This document shows, piece after piece, positions 61,330 through 64,000 of a stretch of 64,000 nt of DNA. The DNA is taken from positions 4,326,486 through 4,390,485 of the forward strand of contig NZ_JH993797.1 in assembly GCF_000316115.1 (NCBI RefSeq), given 5' to 3'. Positions within the stretch are counted from its first letter, which is position 1; every line of letters begins with the position of its first letter. The position numbers were made by a program, and so were the translations under genes. Below the pieces are notes generated by a model. The model had not been told where the DNA came from, made no database searches, and saw only the letters and a list, made by a program, of their open reading frames with translations. Origin of the DNA: Leptolyngbya sp. PCC 7375 (lineage in GTDB: Bacteria; Cyanobacteriota; Cyanobacteriia; Phormidesmidales; Phormidesmidaceae).

Positions 61330-63216
61330 ATGCCATTGCGTTTTAACCTGATCGCTAGACCCCTCAAAATCTACTGGATGATGGCCAACGCAAAAACAAT
61401 GACTACGCCTCCTGTGCTGATGCAACTGGCGATGGCACTGAGTGGTTTAGTGGCCTATGGTTACAACTTCTCAAAAGAGAATGTTTTTAATCAGATGCCT
61501 GCGGTGATGGCTCTGGTAGACCCCACACTATACAGTCAGGACTTCTATGTGCAGGAGATGCTCCAGTTCACACCGAGGTCCTACTATTACTATGTTTTAG
61601 CGCTACCGGTGAAGCTGGGCTTGAGTGTGCCGATGGTCTGCTTTATTTACTTTGCGATCTCATTTGCAGGCTGTAGTTTGGGGCTATATGCCATTGGTCG
61701 AGAGTTGGGGCAGTCCAAACTTGCTGCCGCTGCTTTAACCTTTCTAGGCTTAGTTGTTGTCGATGGCACTGTGGGGGTTACAGATTTATTTCGGCGCTCT
61801 CCGAACCCCAGTGTTTATGCCACTGCGATCGCGGTTTGGGGGATTTACTTTTGTTTGAGGCAGCAGTGGATACGGGGCTATGTCTTCTTTGGCATCAGCT
61901 GTCTGCTACAGTTCCTGATTGGTTTGTTGCCAGGGGTTTTGTTCACGCCGGCGTTGATTTTTTATTGTCTCAGGCACAAACGACCCAAACAGTTTTTAGG
62001 GGCATGGGGAGCCCTGCTGGTTTTGGCAGGCATGGTTTACAGTCCCATGGTGCTGAGTGGCAATACGAGTAGCGATTTGCTCAGCAATTCAGACTTTATT
62101 TGGCTCTATGGCTATGTGCGCCACCCCCACCACATCATCATGTCCCAATTTTCCGTCAAGAGCTGGTGGCGGTTTGTTCACTTTTTGGTGGCAGGTTTGG
62201 CGTGTTTATATGGCTCTCGACAGCTAAAGTCCGATCACAAAATTACCATTGGCTCTGCCATGTTTGTGGGCTGTGGGCTCTTAGCTCTTGGCTACTGGTT
62301 TGTGGAGGTGTATCCCATCGCGACTGTGGCTAAACTGCAGTTTGCGCGAACAACACCGTTTATTTTGCTAATGGCGCTGACGGCTATTGCTGTGTATGCC
62401 AGCGAACACTATCGCCGAGGGAATCAGGCGCTGGCATTACTCTTAATTGCTGCGCCTGTTGTCGACAACTATGGTGGACTGACTACTCTGGTGGTGGTGG
62501 TTTTAAGTCTGATCAAGCCGGGCGGAGACACGTTTTGGAAGCATGTGAACCAACGGGTTAACCGCTGGCCAGCCCTGAATTATGCACTCTTTTTGATTGT
62601 GCTAACGGTGACCTATTCCTTCCATTTTTCACTGTTTTTAAGCTTTGCGTATCCGTTCTTGTTAGAGGAGTTTCCTGCCCAGGTGAAACGGTTGCGTCCA
62701 GCGGCTTATGTGGTCACGGCTGTATGTGTTGTGTTTGTTGGTCTCAATCTGGGTGGTGTGATTGTTCACCGCAGTTTGGGGCCTGTTCATCGGGCGATTA
62801 AATTTGCTCCGCTCTATGATCACCCGGTTAAAAAGCTGGGGGTAACCTTTCGCGATCGCACCCCCACTGACGCTCTGGTGCTGGTACCTCCCGCAGATCG
62901 GATCTTTCGTTTCTATAGCCAGCGCTCTGTAGTGGCTACTTTTAAGGCGTTTCCTTTTACAGATGCTGGCATTGTCACCTGGCAGCAGCGGCTAGAGACG
63001 ATGGTGGGCACATTGCCTGCAAACTCAGAAGACAAGTTAGATGGGCTATTTATGCAACGAACGTCGGCGGATTTAGTCGACATGGCCAAACAGTTTGGTG
63101 CAGGCTACATCCTTACCCGCCAGGAATGGCATCCGGACATCCCTGGCACCTTGATGGACCAGCAAGAAGGTTGGACCATTTGGGATGTGAATGGAGAGTC
63201 ATCATTTCAGGGCTAG
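61330..63216 (+). CDS. multipass membrane protein (DUF6798-like)
   Basis: 628 residues with about ten membrane segments. The N-terminal loop has SKENVFNQMPAVMALVDPTLYSQDFYVQEMLQFTPRSYYYYVLALPVKLG, similar to the DUF6798 proteins and to GT-C-type enzymes. The last 120 residues form a soluble extracytoplasmic domain (RTPTDALVLVPPADRIFRFYSQRSVVATFKAF, then FGAGYILTRQEW). The layout fits a lipid-linked-sugar glycosyltransferase, but the key acidic residues are not identifiable. Start could be 15 codons later at ATG 61378. It converges on the GIY-YIG gene, with 15 bases of overlap. Confidence 0.8.
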   Translation: MPLRFNLIARPLKIYWMMANAKTMTTPPVLMQLAMALSGLVAYGYNFSKENVFNQMPAVMALVDPTLYSQDFYVQEMLQFTPRSYYYYVLALPVKLGLSVPMVCFIYFAISFAGCSLGLYAIGRELGQSKLAAAALTFLGLVVVDGTVGVTDLFRRSPNPSVYATAIAVWGIYFCLRQQWIRGYVFFGISCLLQFLIGLLPGVLFTPALIFYCLRHKRPKQFLGAWGALLVLAGMVYSPMVLSGNTSSDLLSNSDFIWLYGYVRHPHHIIMSQFSVKSWWRFVHFLVAGLACLYGSRQLKSDHKITIGSAMFVGCGLLALGYWFVEVYPIATVAKLQFARTTPFILLMALTAIAVYASEHYRRGNQALALLLIAAPVVDNYGGLTTLVVVVLSLIKPGGDTFWKHVNQRVNRWPALNYALFLIVLTVTYSFHFSLFLSFAYPFLLEEFPAQVKRLRPAAYVVTAVCVVFVGLNLGGVIVHRSLGPVHRAIKFAPLYDHPVKKLGVTFRDRTPTDALVLVPPADRIFRFYSQRSVVATFKAFPFTDAGIVTWQQRLETMVGTLPANSEDKLDGLFMQRTSADLVDMAKQFGAGYILTRQEWHPDIPGTLMDQQEGWTIWDVNGESSFQG

Positions 63217-63732
63217 CAAACCTTGCTCTTTGAGCTTGGGGTTGAACTTAATAGGGATCTGAGCACCTCGGTCGGCAACTTTGGCTTTGACGTCGGCTTC
63301 AACGCGGCGGGCGAGCTGTTTGAGCAATTTGTTGGTTTGGGAGGGTTCGGCATTTGCGATCGCATCCCGTTCCACCTCTGTCATAAAGGCTTTAGCATCA
63401 ATGGGCTTTTCCCACATCATTTGCTGATCAGCGTTGCCAGGGGGGATGGAACCATATTCCCCGAGCCATGCTGTCCGAATTTCTTCTAGCAGTGTGCGGC
63501 TAGGGCGCGTTACTGTGTGAACCTTAAACCAGTGGCACTGTTGCGGACAGCGCACTAAATGCTGCGTGAGCCCCACACTGACATCTCTTGAGTAGCCAAC
63601 ATATTGCAGCGTTTTAGCCTCATCAAAAATGGCATAGATACCCACTTTGCTAGCTAATCCTGGTGGTAACTCACCATCCACTAAATAGGGATGCATGTCT
63701 AAATCAGCCAAAGTCGGTGTGGTGTCAGCCAT
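63202..63732 (-). CDS. GIY-YIG nuclease-fold protein
   Basis: 176 residues. The GIY-YIG fold is seen as GIYAIFDEAKTLQYVGYSRDV, with GIY at 31-33, YVG at 44-46 and the conserved Arg at 49. A following cysteine-containing segment and HLVRCPQQCHWFKV fit. The C-terminal part is basic and helical (KLLKQLARRVEADVKAKV). It may bind or cut DNA, but no target is known; in cyanobacteria and plants relatives are part of chloroplast proteins. It overlaps the previous gene's end and is divergent from the small membrane peptide. Confidence 0.82.
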   Translation of the reverse strand: MADTTPTLADLDMHPYLVDGELPPGLASKVGIYAIFDEAKTLQYVGYSRDVSVGLTQHLVRCPQQCHWFKVHTVTRPSRTLLEEIRTAWLGEYGSIPPGNADQQMMWEKPIDAKAFMTEVERDAIANAEPSQTNKLLKQLARRVEADVKAKVADRGAQIPIKFNPKLKEQGLLALK

Positions 63733-63874
63733 GAATTGCGTTAGAACTCACTACGTCCCTCATCCTAGTGTTGACGGTCAAAAGATCGGCATTCTTTCCA
63801 ATAAACTCAACGATTGCCGTCCCACGCGTTTCAAAAAGAAACACTATAGTGAAGAAAAATTCCGCCATTCCGCC

Positions 63875-63997
63875 ATGAGTACCCCGACCCCAAAAGACTG
63901 GACCAACCGGATCATCTTCGTTTTACTCATGGCCTTTATTGGCTGGCAACTATTTCGAGTGGGCTTAATTGTGGGCGTCGCCAATGGTTGGCTTTAG
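63875..63997 (+). CDS. 40-residue single-span membrane protein
   Basis: MSTPTPKDWTNRIIFVLLMA start, followed by FIGWQLFRVGLIVGVANGWL. A short polar N-terminus is followed by a hydrophobic span from about 13 to 36. Small one-helix proteins are common in cyanobacteria, for example in photosystem complexes, but this sequence matches none I know. It ends at a TAG three bases before the window end, so nothing downstream can be judged. Confidence 0.5.
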   Translation: MSTPTPKDWTNRIIFVLLMAFIGWQLFRVGLIVGVANGWL

Positions 63998-64000
63998 CCA

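Overview
The window is chromosomal DNA from a cyanobacterium, most likely a Leptolyngbya-like or related lineage; the genus is inferred and unproven. The HIP1 octamer GCGATCGC recurs throughout, inside and between genes. The gene content is also cyanobacterial: an FtsH2-type thylakoid protease, the chlorophyll enzyme AcsF, DUF4079 and DUF2834 membrane proteins, rplI next to dnaB, a long pentapeptide-repeat protein, and a FecR plus CHASE2-kinase pair. No rRNA, tRNA or CRISPR array was seen.

Layout. 0-20 kb is mostly core genome: ftsH2, a glycosyltransferase-like protein, a pentapeptide protein, yjbQ, an eight-copy 18-bp hairpin repeat, era, dnaB and rplI, a sensor kinase/response-regulator pair, gloB, an XRE/MmyB regulator divergent from a DUF2834 protein, a stand-alone Clp N-domain protein, an EamA exporter and a sulfotransferase. 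An insertion sequence whose transposase is split at a C7 run lies at 19.6-20.95 kb. 21.4-38.9 kb is the striking part: five same-strand genes encoding 1099, 1289, 94, 171 and 3084 residues. They have no signal peptides. The first carries a LamG-like domain, the third-largest region of the last carries LysM-like repeats, and the 171-residue protein resembles the N-terminus of the 3084-residue protein. I do not recognise this as a described system and treat it as the best candidate for something new.

39-48 kb holds a second EamA exporter, a lipoprotein and permease of a peptide-type ABC importer lacking its other subunits, a SPOR-like secreted protein, a FecR protein overlapping a CHASE2 hybrid kinase, and a PPP-type phosphatase. 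48-56 kb holds bioB, a WrbA-like flavodoxin, a cold-shock-domain protein, a radical SAM/SPASM protein and a fibrillin-like gene. That last gene is cut near its 3' end by a 1.75-kb insertion sequence with an 8-bp target duplication; its lost 23-residue tail is still readable on the far side. 55.6-64 kb holds acsF, an HTTM protein with a small partner, an M48 metalloprotease, DUF4079, a large multipass membrane protein, a GIY-YIG protein and a 40-residue membrane peptide.

Working together: rplI-dnaB form the usual conserved pair; the kinase and regulator at 11-13 kb are convergent with overlapping ends; FecR, CHASE2 kinase and probably the SPOR-like protein look like one envelope-sensing locus; the giant genes run in one direction with short gaps that contain hairpins, as in an operon with graded expression.
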